Origin: an uncultured Caldilineaceae bacterium
GTDB lineage: Bacteria; Chloroflexota; Anaerolineae; Caldilineales; Caldilineaceae
NCBI GenBank assembly: GCA_951812725.1
Contig: OX638330.1
Location: forward strand, 4,629,405-4,693,404
DNA: 64,000 nt
Direction of reading: 5' to 3'
Under the pieces are notes generated by a model. That model saw only the letters and a program-made list of their open reading frames with translations. It did no database searches and had not been told where the DNA came from. Below, in pieces: positions 42,455 to 51,430 of this stretch (positions are counted from its first letter, which is position 1; each line of letters opens with the position of its first letter). Made by a program: the position numbers and the translations under genes.

Positions 42455-43672
42455 ATGGGCACTGCGAGCCGGACGCACATACAACGGGCAAATCCGCTGT
42501 TTGGACGCGCGTTCCTGCCAGTTGCGCTCAGTTTTGTGTTGACGGGATGCGCCCTTTTGCCGGCGGGCCGCAGCGCCGAGATTTCAGCCAATGAACCCAC
42601 GCCGACTCCCATCCCGACCTCGGTGGTGCCGGTCAAGCCGACATATTCGGTAAAGGTGGGCGAGATTATGCGCGAGCGGACCTTCAGCGGTCGGGTGGCG
42701 CCGGTGGTGGAGGAGGCGTTATTCTTCCGCTCAGGCGGCCGCATCCGTAACGTCTACGCCAAGCGCAACGACCTGGTCACGACCGGCCAGATCATTGCCG
42801 ACCTGGAGATCGACGACCTGGAGCGGGAGTTGACCTCGACCCAGTTGACCCTGGAGCGGGCCCAGTCCCGGCTGTACCAGGCGGAGCGGAACCTCGAGTT
42901 TCAGATCCGCAGAGCGCAGATCAGCCTGGACATTTCCATGCTGCATTTGAGGAATCTGCGAACCGAACAGCCGGATGACAATATCGCGATATCGATCCAG
43001 AGCAAGCAGGTCGAACTGGCTGAAATCGCGCTGGAGCAGCTAAGCGAAGGCGTAGATCCGCTGCTGGTGAATGACGTCGCGAGGGCGCATCTTCAGGTTG
43101 AGAAGTTGCAGAGCGCAATCGCCGACGCCACGATTACGGCCCCCTTTGACGGCAAGTTGCTCTCCGTCTCGCTGACGGCGGGCCGTCCTGTGAACGCCTT
43201 TGACTCGGTTGTCTCGATCGCTGATATTCATGACCTGGAGGTCAAGGCCGATCTGATCAGTGATCAGATGAATGAGTTAGCCGAAGAGATGCCGGTAGAG
43301 GTCTCTCTGGTCGGCCGGCCCGGTGAAATTCTGACCGGAATCGTGCGGCGGCTGCCCTACCCGTTCGGCAGCGGCGGCAGCGGCGAAGTGATCGACCCCG
43401 ACAAATCCACCCGCATCACGATCGAACAGGATGCGGAAGAGGTCGGCTTTGAGCTGGGCGACCTGGTCCAGGTGCGGGTCCAGCTGGAACAGAAGGACTC
43501 TGTCCTCTGGTTGCCGCCACAGGCGATCCGGGTTTTTGACGGACGGCGGTTTGTCGTCGTTCAGGACGGCGATATCCAGCGGCGGGTCGATGTGAAAGTG
43601 GGCATCCAGACACCTGATCGGATAGAGATTGAAGAGGGACTGGATGAGGGCCAGGTGGTAGTCGGACAATAG
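42455..43672 (+). CDS. Periplasmic adaptor (HlyD/MacA-like) lipoprotein of an ABC export system
   Basis: About 405 residues. A signal with lipobox (LSFVLTGC, Cys32 from this start) is followed by a Pro/Thr linker, then a split biotinyl-lipoyl domain (GRVAPVVEEALFFRSGGRIRNVYAKRNDLVTTGQIIADLE and ATITAPFDGKLLSVSLTAGRPV) around a coiled-coil hairpin (about 105-200). A beta-barrel and membrane-proximal domain end the protein. The open frame extends to 42287 and ATGs exist at 42314, 42416 and 42455; I took the one that places the lipobox at a normal distance. It probably couples the permease at 43743 and the two ATPases downstream in a MacAB-like arrangement. Transport direction and cargo are inference. 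Confidence 0.82.
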   Translation: MGTASRTHIQRANPLFGRAFLPVALSFVLTGCALLPAGRSAEISANEPTPTPIPTSVVPVKPTYSVKVGEIMRERTFSGRVAPVVEEALFFRSGGRIRNVYAKRNDLVTTGQIIADLEIDDLERELTSTQLTLERAQSRLYQAERNLEFQIRRAQISLDISMLHLRNLRTEQPDDNIAISIQSKQVELAEIALEQLSEGVDPLLVNDVARAHLQVEKLQSAIADATITAPFDGKLLSVSLTAGRPVNAFDSVVSIADIHDLEVKADLISDQMNELAEEMPVEVSLVGRPGEILTGIVRRLPYPFGSGGSGEVIDPDKSTRITIEQDAEEVGFELGDLVQVRVQLEQKDSVLWLPPQAIRVFDGRRFVVVQDGDIQRRVDVKVGIQTPDRIEIEEGLDEGQVVVGQ

Positions 43673-43742
43673 AAGCGGAGAGTTAAGCGTGGAGGGTGGA
43701 TGGCGGTCCACTACAGACTGCTAGCCATTATCCACTGCAGTT

Positions 43743-46649
43743 ATGAAATTTCTTTTGCGGACTTCGGCGATTATTGTTGTCGCCATAAAACGTATTTTCG
43801 CCCAGCAATGGTTGGCTCTTGCCCTGGTCCTGGGGCTGGTTTCCTCGATCGTGCTCGTGATGAGCATTCCTCTCTATGCGGATGCGGTTTACTACCGGCT
43901 GCTGCAGGAGGAGTTGACGGAAACGGGCATCAGTGATACCTATTCGCGCCCCCCGTTCGCCTATATGTTCCGCTATTTGGGCTCTACATACGGCGCGCAG
44001 GAGTGGGAAGATATCGCGCCGCTGGACACCTATCTCAGCAAGCAGGCGGCGGGCGAACTAGGTATTCCCCATAAGAAGACGATCCGCTATTTCAAGACGG
44101 ACAATTTCCGCCTCTTTCCAACGGAACAGGTTGCGTATGCCGACACGACCGACCCGCTGGAGTGGGTGAATCTGGGCTTTATTTCCGGTTTCGAAGAAGC
44201 GATCAATATCATCGAAGGCACCTTCCCTGCGGTTTCGTCGTCCGATTCGGAGGAGGCGATCGAGGTACTCGTGAACCGGGAGTTGGCGGACGAGATCGGG
44301 TTGCAGGTGGGCGAAGAGTACATGCTGTTTCGCCGCATCCGCGCCGAAAATGGCGACAGCCAGCGCTACCAGACGCCGGTGCGGATTTCGGGTGTGTGGG
44401 AGCCTATGGACCTGGACAGCGATGTCTGGTTCTACAACCCTTCAACGCTGGAAACGCTTTTTGTCATCCCAGAGCAGAGCTATCACAATCGAGTCGCGCC
44501 GATCTACCCGCAGGACGTGAACCTGGGCTTGTGGTACCTGGTGATGGACGGCTCCGATGTCACGTCGAGCGATGTAGGCCGTCTGCTGGTGCGCGGGCGC
44601 AGGGCGGAGCAGAAGATTACGTCGCTGATGGCCAACAGCCAGTTGAGCATTTCTCCTCTGGATGCGCTGCGGCGATATCAGCGTGCCAGCGGTCTGCTGA
44701 CGACCCTTCTTTATGCATTCAGCGTGCCGATTATCGGTCTGTTGCTGGCATTTATCGGCCTGGTGGTCGGTTTGGCGGTGGCCCGGCAACGCAACGAGGT
44801 TGCGATTCTGCGCAGTCGCGGCGCGACTGTGGGGCAGGTGGCGGGCATTTCCGGGCTGGAGGCCATCTGTCTGGGCATCCTTGCGCTGGCGGTCAGCCTG
44901 CCGCTCAGCTTCTCGGTAGCCGAGCTGATCGGCTCGACGCGCAGCTTCCTTGATTTCACGATTAAATCGGATCTGCGGTTGGTTCTGACACAGTCCACGC
45001 TCCAGTTCGGTATCGGCGCGGTATTGATTGCTTTTCTGGCACAGACGTTGCCCTCTTTCAGTGCGGCGCGTCATACAATTGTGACCTACAAGATGGAGAT
45101 GGCGCGCACTTTGCGCCCGCCCTGGTGGCAGCGCGCCTATCTGGACTTACTGTTGCTGATTCCGTCCGCATACGGCATTTATCTGCTGCGCGAACAGGGC
45201 AGCATAAGTATGCCGGGCGCGGTCACGGATGACACGATTTTTCAGAATCCGCTGCTGTTTCTGGTACCGGCGCTGGCGATTTTCGCGCTGACGCTTGTGA
45301 CGCTGCGGGTGTTGCCGTTCTTTATGAACATTATCGCCTGGTTTGCATCCAAGGGCGGCGGGGTGGGTGTGCTGCTAGCCAGCCGCCATTTGGCGCGTAA
45401 CCGGGGGATGTATACGGCGCCGATGGTTTTGTTGGTGCTGACGCTGAGCCTGTCGGCATTCACCACATCGCTGGCACAGACGTTGGACGGGCATCTGTTC
45501 GACCGCGCCTACTACAGGGTGGGGGCCGATGGGCGGCTGGCAGAGCTGGGCGACACGCCGATTTCGAACGATTCGGGGGCTTTCCCGGGCAGCGGCGGCG
45601 GGTCGTCCGCCCCATCGGGCGGTGGGACAGAGACGGCTTCCTGGACATTTGTGCCGGTTTCGGAGCATATGCGGGTGCCCAACATAAAGGCCGCCACGCG
45701 TTTCGCGCGCTTTGAGGCGCGGGTGCATCTGGATGGACGCTGGCGGGATGCCCATGTTTTCGGCATTGACCGGCTTGACTTCCCCAAGGCGGCCTACTGG
45801 CGGCGGGATTTTGCGGCGGCGTCGCTGGGCTCGCTGATGAACTCGCTGGCCCTGGCACCGGAGGGAGTACTGCTGCATCGGGATTTCATGCTCGATCACA
45901 ATATGCTCGTCGGTGATACGATTCTGGTGGGCGCGGCGCGCTACGGGCTGCGGGCAGAGATGCAGATGCAGATCGTAGGTGATTTCCGCTACTTCCCGAC
46001 CTGGTACCCGGATGCAGACGGGCCGCTGGTTGTCGGCAACCTCGACCATCTGTTTGAGCGGATGGGTGGACAGTTCCCTTACGATGTGCTGGTGCGCACC
46101 GACCCGGGCACCGACTACGATGGCCTTGCCCGCGAGTTGCGGCAGTACGACATCAATGTGATCAACCACTATTCGGCGCGGCAGCGGATTGCGGATGAAC
46201 AGAAAGAGCCGCAGCGACAGGGGCTGTTCGGCGTTCTTTCGGTCGGCTTTCTGGCGGCGGCACTGTTGACCGTGCTGGGATTCCTGCTGTACACGCTGTT
46301 CTCATTCCGACGCCGCTTTATTGAACTGGGAACGCTGCGTTCGATCGGCCTGTCCTCGGGGCAGATGACGATGTTCCTGGCGTGGGAATTGGCCTTTCTG
46401 ATCCTGGTAGGGATTGGAGCGGGAACACTGTTGGGCACATCGGTGAGCAACCAGTTCATCCCCTACTTGCAGGTGGGGAACACGGCCGCGGACCTGACGC
46501 CGCCGTATCTGGTGGGGATCGCGTGGCCGGCGATCACGCGTGTGTATGCGCTGTTCGGCGTTCTGTTTGTCGCCGCGCTGGGTGTTCTGATCACACTGCT
46601 GTTGCGGATGAAGATATTCCAGGCGATCAAATTGGGCGAAACGGTTTGA
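43743..46649 (+). CDS. MacB/FtsX-type ABC transporter permease
   Basis: A 968-residue membrane protein with a double FtsX layout. A first helix (WLALALVLGLVSSIVLVMSI) is followed by a large extracytoplasmic domain (about 50-315). A cluster of helices comes next (LLYAFSVPIIGLLLAFIGLVV, LGILALAVSLPLSF and others to about 545), with the FtsX motif RNEVAILRSRGATVGQVAG. A second extracytoplasmic domain (about 570-830) is followed by three C-terminal helices with FIELGTLRSIGLSSGQM. There is no fused ATPase, unlike MacB itself; two ATPases follow at 46744 and 47841. Such complexes are mechanotransmitters exporting lipoproteins, peptides or drugs. It lies 70 bases after the adaptor gene. Confidence 0.9.
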   Translation: MKFLLRTSAIIVVAIKRIFAQQWLALALVLGLVSSIVLVMSIPLYADAVYYRLLQEELTETGISDTYSRPPFAYMFRYLGSTYGAQEWEDIAPLDTYLSKQAAGELGIPHKKTIRYFKTDNFRLFPTEQVAYADTTDPLEWVNLGFISGFEEAINIIEGTFPAVSSSDSEEAIEVLVNRELADEIGLQVGEEYMLFRRIRAENGDSQRYQTPVRISGVWEPMDLDSDVWFYNPSTLETLFVIPEQSYHNRVAPIYPQDVNLGLWYLVMDGSDVTSSDVGRLLVRGRRAEQKITSLMANSQLSISPLDALRRYQRASGLLTTLLYAFSVPIIGLLLAFIGLVVGLAVARQRNEVAILRSRGATVGQVAGISGLEAICLGILALAVSLPLSFSVAELIGSTRSFLDFTIKSDLRLVLTQSTLQFGIGAVLIAFLAQTLPSFSAARHTIVTYKMEMARTLRPPWWQRAYLDLLLLIPSAYGIYLLREQGSISMPGAVTDDTIFQNPLLFLVPALAIFALTLVTLRVLPFFMNIIAWFASKGGGVGVLLASRHLARNRGMYTAPMVLLVLTLSLSAFTTSLAQTLDGHLFDRAYYRVGADGRLAELGDTPISNDSGAFPGSGGGSSAPSGGGTETASWTFVPVSEHMRVPNIKAATRFARFEARVHLDGRWRDAHVFGIDRLDFPKAAYWRRDFAAASLGSLMNSLALAPEGVLLHRDFMLDHNMLVGDTILVGAARYGLRAEMQMQIVGDFRYFPTWYPDADGPLVVGNLDHLFERMGGQFPYDVLVRTDPGTDYDGLARELRQYDINVINHYSARQRIADEQKEPQRQGLFGVLSVGFLAAALLTVLGFLLYTLFSFRRRFIELGTLRSIGLSSGQMTMFLAWELAFLILVGIGAGTLLGTSVSNQFIPYLQVGNTAADLTPPYLVGIAWPAITRVYALFGVLFVAALGVLITLLLRMKIFQAIKLGETV

Positions 46650-46654
46650 ACTGC

Positions 46655-46684
46655 AGTTTTCAGTAGTCGGTTTTTGGTTTTTAG
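46655..46684. repeat. CAGTTTTCAGTAGTCGG-type simple repeat
   Basis: A short degenerate AGTTTTCAGT tract after the permease stop, related to 9327-9357 and 20323-20354. Confidence 0.5.
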
Positions 46685-46743
46685 TAACTGCGTTCGACGC
46701 GAAAGAGTAGTATTCTTAAGTAGTTGGAAACTAACGGACTATC

Positions 46744-47778
46744 ATGGCTGACCCATTTATTCACTGCGACGGTCTCGTCAAAATCTATCAGATCGCCGAC
46801 CTGGAAGTCGTTGCTTTGCAGGGCTTGAATCTGTCGGTGCGACCTGGCGAACTGATGGCGATCGTTGGCGTCAGCGGCAGCGGCAAGTCCACGCTGATGA
46901 ACATTCTGGGCGGGTTGGACAGGCCGACGGCGGGGCAGGTGCGGGTTGGTGATTTCAATCTGCTGAAGATGTCGGAAGGGGCGATAAATCGCTACCGGCG
47001 GGAACAGGTTGGTTTTGTGTGGCAACAGAGCGCGCGCAACCTGGTGCCCTATCTGAATGCGGTCGAGAATGTCGAGTTGCCGATGACGCTGGCGGGGTTC
47101 GCGGGCAGCGAAAAACGCAACCGGGCCGAGGATCTGTTGGAAAGGGTTGGGCTGGGCGAGCGCATGAAACACCACATGCGAGAACTGTCCGGTGGTGAGC
47201 AGCAGCGCGTTGCCATCGCGGTCTCGCTGGCCAACAACCCAACGCTTCTGCTGGCGGACGAGCCGACCGGTGAAGTGGACACGGCTACGGCGCTGACGAT
47301 CTATGCGACGTTGCGCACGCTCAACGAAGAGTTGGGCCTGACAACGATTATTGTGAGCCATGACCCGACCATTGCCCGCCACGTTGACCGCGTGGTCGCG
47401 ATCCGCGATGGGATGCTCGCCAGCGAGACGCGGCGCCAGATGCGCACGGTCGAACGCTTCGACGAAGGGGCGCTAAACAGCGGCGGCGACGGCATCATCG
47501 AGGAACAGGAAGAGCATTTCGAGGAGTTGGTGGTGCTGGACAGCGCCGGGCGGTTGCAGATCCCGAAAGATGTACTGCAGCAGTTCTCGATCCACGGTCG
47601 GGCGCTTCTCGACGTCACCGATGAGGGCATTCTGATCCGGCCGGTGGAGAACGAGAACGCCGAGGCGCCGGAGCTTGTCGCCCAGGAAGAAGCGGCGGCC
47701 AGACGTATCCAACAGGCCGGTGCTATCGGCGGCTTTTTCAGTCGCTTCCGCCGCAAAAGCCGCAATGACAGTGAATAA
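46744..47778 (+). CDS. ABC transporter ATPase (MacB/LolD type) with C-terminal AbrB-like domain
   Basis: A 344-residue protein. Residues 1-225 are a complete LolD/MacB-like ATPase: Walker A GVSGSGKST (42-50), the Q-loop in FVWQQSARNL, signature LSGGEQQR, Walker B LLLADEPTGE and the H-loop VSHD. After an acidic linker, residues 262-301 read VVLDSAGRLQIPKDVLQQFS then GRALLDVTDEGILIRPV, the pattern of an AbrB/MazE swapped-hairpin domain, normally a DNA-binding or dimerisation module. It ends in a short basic tail. It follows the FtsX-type permease at 43743, 94 bases later, and is followed by a second ATPase without this tail. A normal LolD ATPase is about 230 residues. Confidence 0.9.
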   Translation: MADPFIHCDGLVKIYQIADLEVVALQGLNLSVRPGELMAIVGVSGSGKSTLMNILGGLDRPTAGQVRVGDFNLLKMSEGAINRYRREQVGFVWQQSARNLVPYLNAVENVELPMTLAGFAGSEKRNRAEDLLERVGLGERMKHHMRELSGGEQQRVAIAVSLANNPTLLLADEPTGEVDTATALTIYATLRTLNEELGLTTIIVSHDPTIARHVDRVVAIRDGMLASETRRQMRTVERFDEGALNSGGDGIIEEQEEHFEELVVLDSAGRLQIPKDVLQQFSIHGRALLDVTDEGILIRPVENENAEAPELVAQEEAAARRIQQAGAIGGFFSRFRRKSRNDSE

Positions 47779-47840
47779 CGGCCAGCACACTGCGCTGATC
47801 ACCTGAATGCAGTCACTGATAATCGGAAACTGGAACGCAG

Positions 47841-48614
47841 ATGGAAAACAACGCATATCCCAACACGGCGATCGAAACCGAAGATGTCTGGCGCGTCTAT
47901 AAGACGGGCAGCCTGGAAGTCGCCGCGCTGAAGGGCGTCAACCTGCAGATTGCGCAGGGAACCTTTGCCGCGCTGAAGGGACGCTCGGGCAGCGGCAAGA
48001 CCACTCTCCTCAACTGCATCGGCGGCCTGGACTCGCCGACTGAAGGAAAGATTCGCATCTTCGGCGAGGAGATTCATTCCTGGAACGAACGCCAACTCAC
48101 GCGCTGGCGTCGCGAGCAGGTAGGCTTTATCTTTCAGTCTTTCGGCCTGCTGCCGAGCCTGTCCGCGTTTGAAAATGTAGAGTTGATCCTGCGCATGTCC
48201 GGCGTCAAGGGCCGCGAACGCCATGAAAAGACGATCAATTGCCTGGACCTGGTCGGTCTGACCCGCTGGATGGATCACCGTCCTTTTGAGTTGTCGGGTG
48301 GGCAGCAGCAACGCGTGGCCATTGCGCGGGCGCTGGCCAACGACCCGAAGCTGATCCTGGCCGATGAACCGACGGGCGAGTTGGACAGTACGACGGCGCG
48401 GGAAATCCTCACCCTCTTCCAGACAATCGTGCGTGAGCAGAACGTCACATTCCTGATCGTGACCCACGATAGCCTTGTGGACGACTATGTGGACTATGTT
48501 CTGTATTTGAAAGACGGACTGGTCGACATAGAGGGGCTGGAAAACGGTCACGCTCCCAATACTGCGGCCATCCCGGCGGCCGTCGACGCCGTCGACCCTG
48601 TGGCAAGCGGCTAG
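47841..48614 (+). CDS. ABC transporter ATPase (MacB/LolD type)
   Basis: A 257-residue ATPase. Walker A GRSGSGKTT (47-55), Q-loop IFQSFGLLP, signature ELSGGQQQR, Walker B LILADEPTGELDS and H-loop VTHD. It ends in a 25-residue Ala/Pro tail. It is the paralogue of the preceding ATPase but lacks the AbrB-like extension. The two might form a heterodimer on the single FtsX permease, or each may serve a different complex. It lies 62 bases after the first ATPase. Confidence 0.92.
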   Translation: MENNAYPNTAIETEDVWRVYKTGSLEVAALKGVNLQIAQGTFAALKGRSGSGKTTLLNCIGGLDSPTEGKIRIFGEEIHSWNERQLTRWRREQVGFIFQSFGLLPSLSAFENVELILRMSGVKGRERHEKTINCLDLVGLTRWMDHRPFELSGGQQQRVAIARALANDPKLILADEPTGELDSTTAREILTLFQTIVREQNVTFLIVTHDSLVDDYVDYVLYLKDGLVDIEGLENGHAPNTAAIPAAVDAVDPVASG

Positions 48615-48677
48615 CGCCGGCGCACCGACTCCGTTCCCTACCCCCCTTTGTCAGCCGTCCCACTTCGAGAAGGCCCG

Positions 48678-49697
48678 ATGAAAACTGTCATATTGGAGAA
48701 ACCCGGCAGCCTGCATCTGACGGAAACCGCGCCGCCGGCTGAACCGGGGCCGGGCGAAGCGCTTGTGCGCGTGCATCGGGTCGGCATATGCGGCACCGAC
48801 CTGCACGCCTATCGCGGGCGGCAGCCCTTTTTCAGCTACCCCCGCATCCTCGGCCATGAGTTGGGCGTGGAAGTCGTGTCTGTTGACCCGCATACCGAGA
48901 GCAGCCTGCGGGCAGGCGATTATTGCGCGGTCGAGCCGTACCTGAACTGCGGCGCTTGCAGCGCGTGCCGCCGCGGGCGCATGAACTGCTGCTCGCTTCT
49001 GCAGGTGCTGGGCGTACATACGGATGGCGGCATGCGCGAGCTGATCACCGTCCCGATCGAAAAGCTGCACCGTTCCGAGACTTTGCCGCTGGAACATCTG
49101 GCCCTGGTCGAGACGCTGTGCATCGGCGCGCATGCGGTGGACCGGGCCGACCTGGCGCCGGAACTGCCGACGCTGGTGATCGGCGCGGGTCCGATCGGGT
49201 TGACCGCGGTGGCCTTTGCGCGCCTGGCCGGCGCCGACGTCGCGGTGATGGAAATCGACGAGAACCGGATGCGGTTTGTGCAGGAAAACCTGGGGGTGGA
49301 GCATCTCATCGACGGACGCGGGGATGTTGAGGCCCAGCTGAGGGCGGTGTTCGGCGGCGATTTACCACTGACGGTCTTTGACGCCACCGGCAACGCGCGC
49401 TCGATGATGAACGCATTGGGCCTGATCGAACAGGGCGGAAGCGTCGTCTTCATCAGCCTGGTGCAGGACGACATCACCTTCCCCGACCCGGAGTTTCACC
49501 GCCGCGAGACGACGCTGATCAGCAGCCGCAACGCCACCAGCGCCGACTTTGCCCGCGTTGTCCAGACGTTGGAGACCGGGGCGATCGATCTGGCCCCCTG
49601 GCTAACGCACAGCGCGCCGCCGGAAACATTGACCGGCGAATTCCCCAGCTGGCTGCAACCGGAAAACCAGGTTGTGAAGGCGATGCTGCATTTTTGA
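48678..49697 (+). CDS. Zinc-dependent alcohol dehydrogenase (MDR superfamily)
   Basis: A 339-residue medium-chain dehydrogenase of the sorbitol/threonine dehydrogenase type. Catalytic zinc ligands are Cys38 (GICGTD) and His60-Glu61 (GHE). Cys91, 94, 97 and 105 form the structural zinc site. LVIGAGPIGLTAVAFARLAGA is the NAD-binding motif. Such enzymes oxidise polyols or secondary alcohols. The ATG at 48678 follows GAGAAGG. It lies between the ABC export operon and a Gfo/Idh gene (49821), and the pair may belong to one catabolic unit. Confidence 0.92.
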   Translation: MKTVILEKPGSLHLTETAPPAEPGPGEALVRVHRVGICGTDLHAYRGRQPFFSYPRILGHELGVEVVSVDPHTESSLRAGDYCAVEPYLNCGACSACRRGRMNCCSLLQVLGVHTDGGMRELITVPIEKLHRSETLPLEHLALVETLCIGAHAVDRADLAPELPTLVIGAGPIGLTAVAFARLAGADVAVMEIDENRMRFVQENLGVEHLIDGRGDVEAQLRAVFGGDLPLTVFDATGNARSMMNALGLIEQGGSVVFISLVQDDITFPDPEFHRRETTLISSRNATSADFARVVQTLETGAIDLAPWLTHSAPPETLTGEFPSWLQPENQVVKAMLHF

Positions 49698-49820
49698 ACC
49701 GTTGTGGCGCGCTTTTGTCACGGCGCCAACTTGATATTGCCGTGTCGCCGGCCTCTGGCCGCGATGCAGGTGTTCCCAATTTTGATACAGACCACAGGCT
49801 AATCAGCAAAGGACGAAAAC

Positions 49821-50939
49821 GTGTCGAACTCTCCCACTTCAAAAGGATCTAAGCTGCGCCACGCGGTGGTTGGCATGGGCGCCGGGATTTTCCGGTCGCA
49901 TTCGATGGGGCTTTCCCTCGATGAGGTAGAGGTGGTGGGCGGCTCGGATGTGGCGCCGGAGCCGGGCCAGGAGCGGGCCGAGGAGTGGGGCTGCCCCTTC
50001 TATCCCGACCACCGGCAGATGCTGGCCGAAACCAAGCCGGATGTGACGGTGATTATCACGCCCCATCCTTTTCACGCGCCGATCGCGATCGACGCGCTCA
50101 ACGCCGGCAGCCATGTGCTGGTGGAAAAGCCGATCGCCATCCAGGTCAAGGATGCGGACGCGATGATCGCGGCGGCGCGGGCCAACAACCGCGTGCTGGC
50201 GGTGAACTATCAGTACCGCCAACTGCCGCACGTGCGGGCGATGAAGCGGTTGATCGACAGCGGAGAGCTGGGCCGGATCCAGCGCGTGACGGGCGTCTTC
50301 CCGTGGATGCGCACCGCGGCCTACTACCTGCGCGGCGGCTGGCGGGGCACGTGGCGAGGCGAGGGCGGCGGCGTGCTGATGAATCAGGCGCCGCATGACC
50401 TGGACCTGGTCTGCCACCTGGTCGGTTCTCCTAAGCGGGTCTACGCCGCTACCGCCACCCGGCTGCACGCGATCCAGACCGAGGATACGGCCACGGCGCT
50501 GTTGGAGTGGCCGGAGGACGCGCAGGGCACCATTTACTTCAGCACGACCGAAAGCGGGCCCCGCTCGGTTGAGGTGTCCGGCACCGGAGGGAAGATCGTG
50601 CTGCACCAGGACCGCATCGAGTACGAACGCTACGACACCGACCTGCGGCAGTTGATCACCGACAGCGCCGAGCCCTTTGTGCGCACGGAACCAGCTGATG
50701 CCGACGCCGGTGTCGAAGACGAGCCGGAGGAACACGGACATGCGAGGGTTTACAAGGACTTCCACCGCGCGATTCGTGAAGGCGGCGAACCCCGCTGCAA
50801 CGGCGAAGAGGGGTTGAAGTCGCTGGAGCTGGCCAATGCGATGATCTACAGCGGCGCTACCGGTGAGGCTGTGGACCTGCCGCTGGACCGGGAGGCGTAT
50901 AGCGAGTTGCTGGAGAGGTTGCAGGCGGAGGATGTGTAA
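49821..50939 (+). CDS. Gfo/Idh/MocA family oxidoreductase
   Basis: A 372-residue protein. VVGMGAGIF (16-24) is the Rossmann motif, and VEKPIA with EKP at 102-104 is the second signature. VNYQYRQLPHVRAMKRLIDSGELGRI and GGVLMNQAPHDLDLVCHLVG (catalytic His-x-x-Asp region) follow. The N terminus is slightly non-canonical (GMGAGI in place of GxGxxG). The start is GTG 49821, with AAAGGA seven bases upstream. It is a different branch from the Gfo/Idh protein at 337. It probably oxidises a sugar or inositol derivative in the cytoplasm, near the alcohol dehydrogenase and a carbohydrate importer. Confidence 0.9.
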   Translation: MSNSPTSKGSKLRHAVVGMGAGIFRSHSMGLSLDEVEVVGGSDVAPEPGQERAEEWGCPFYPDHRQMLAETKPDVTVIITPHPFHAPIAIDALNAGSHVLVEKPIAIQVKDADAMIAAARANNRVLAVNYQYRQLPHVRAMKRLIDSGELGRIQRVTGVFPWMRTAAYYLRGGWRGTWRGEGGGVLMNQAPHDLDLVCHLVGSPKRVYAATATRLHAIQTEDTATALLEWPEDAQGTIYFSTTESGPRSVEVSGTGGKIVLHQDRIEYERYDTDLRQLITDSAEPFVRTEPADADAGVEDEPEEHGHARVYKDFHRAIREGGEPRCNGEEGLKSLELANAMIYSGATGEAVDLPLDREAYSELLERLQAEDV

Positions 50940-50957
50940 GGGGGCGTTCTGGGCAAC

Positions 50958-50986
50958 TTAACAGCGTACCGGACGTATGATATATT
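50958..50986 (+). promoter_or_regulatory. Sigma70-type promoter of the small membrane protein gene
   Basis: TTAACA (50958-50963), a 17-base spacer and TATATT (50981-50986), 48 bases before the ATG at 51034. Confidence 0.6.
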
Positions 50987-51033
50987 GCCAGCAGTGACGG
51001 TGGCCGTGTATGGTCCGACCTGGAGGCGCAGTG

Positions 51034-51318
51034 ATGAATCATGAGCCGGAAATGATTTTCAAGACGGCGCGGCGTCAGATGATGACTAGCTATGTGCCGC
51101 CGCTGCGCAGACGCGTCGATTCCGAAAGTCGGACGCCGCCTGGATGGTGGGGCGCGGTTGGCGATCTTGTCGGGATCACGTTGATTGAGTGGCTGGCGAG
51201 CCCTGTATTGGGACTTGCCGTTTGGGTCGCGGCGTTCTGCCTTGAGGCCTTTGGGTTATTGTCCAAAGTTTGCAGGCGCGGGGCGAACGCCCGGGACAGA
51301 AAGACGCACAAGACATAG
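51034..51318 (+). CDS. Small single-pass membrane protein of unknown function
   Basis: 94 residues: a basic N-terminal part (TARRQMMTSYVPPLRRR), one or two hydrophobic segments (GDLVGITLIEWLASPVLGLAVWVAAFCLEAFGLL) and a basic tail. GGAGG lies six to seven bases before ATG 51034, and a promoter and a terminator bracket the gene, which supports expression as a single unit. I do not recognise a family. Confidence 0.6.
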   Translation: MNHEPEMIFKTARRQMMTSYVPPLRRRVDSESRTPPGWWGAVGDLVGITLIEWLASPVLGLAVWVAAFCLEAFGLLSKVCRRGANARDRKTHKT

Positions 51319-51355
51319 AAGTGATCGCTGACGAATGCGACGCAAGAGTAAAGGA

Positions 51356-51390
51356 AAGCCCCGGTAGAATAGACTGCCGGGGCTTGTTGT
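51356..51390 (+). terminator. Hairpin terminator after the small membrane protein gene
   Basis: AAGCCCCGG (51356-51364) pairs with CCGGGGCTT (51377-51385), followed by TGTTGTT, 38 bases past the stop codon. Confidence 0.65.
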
Positions 51391-51430
51391 TCAGTGGCCG
51401 CACCGACAAGGATAAACAGGGGGGCGAACA

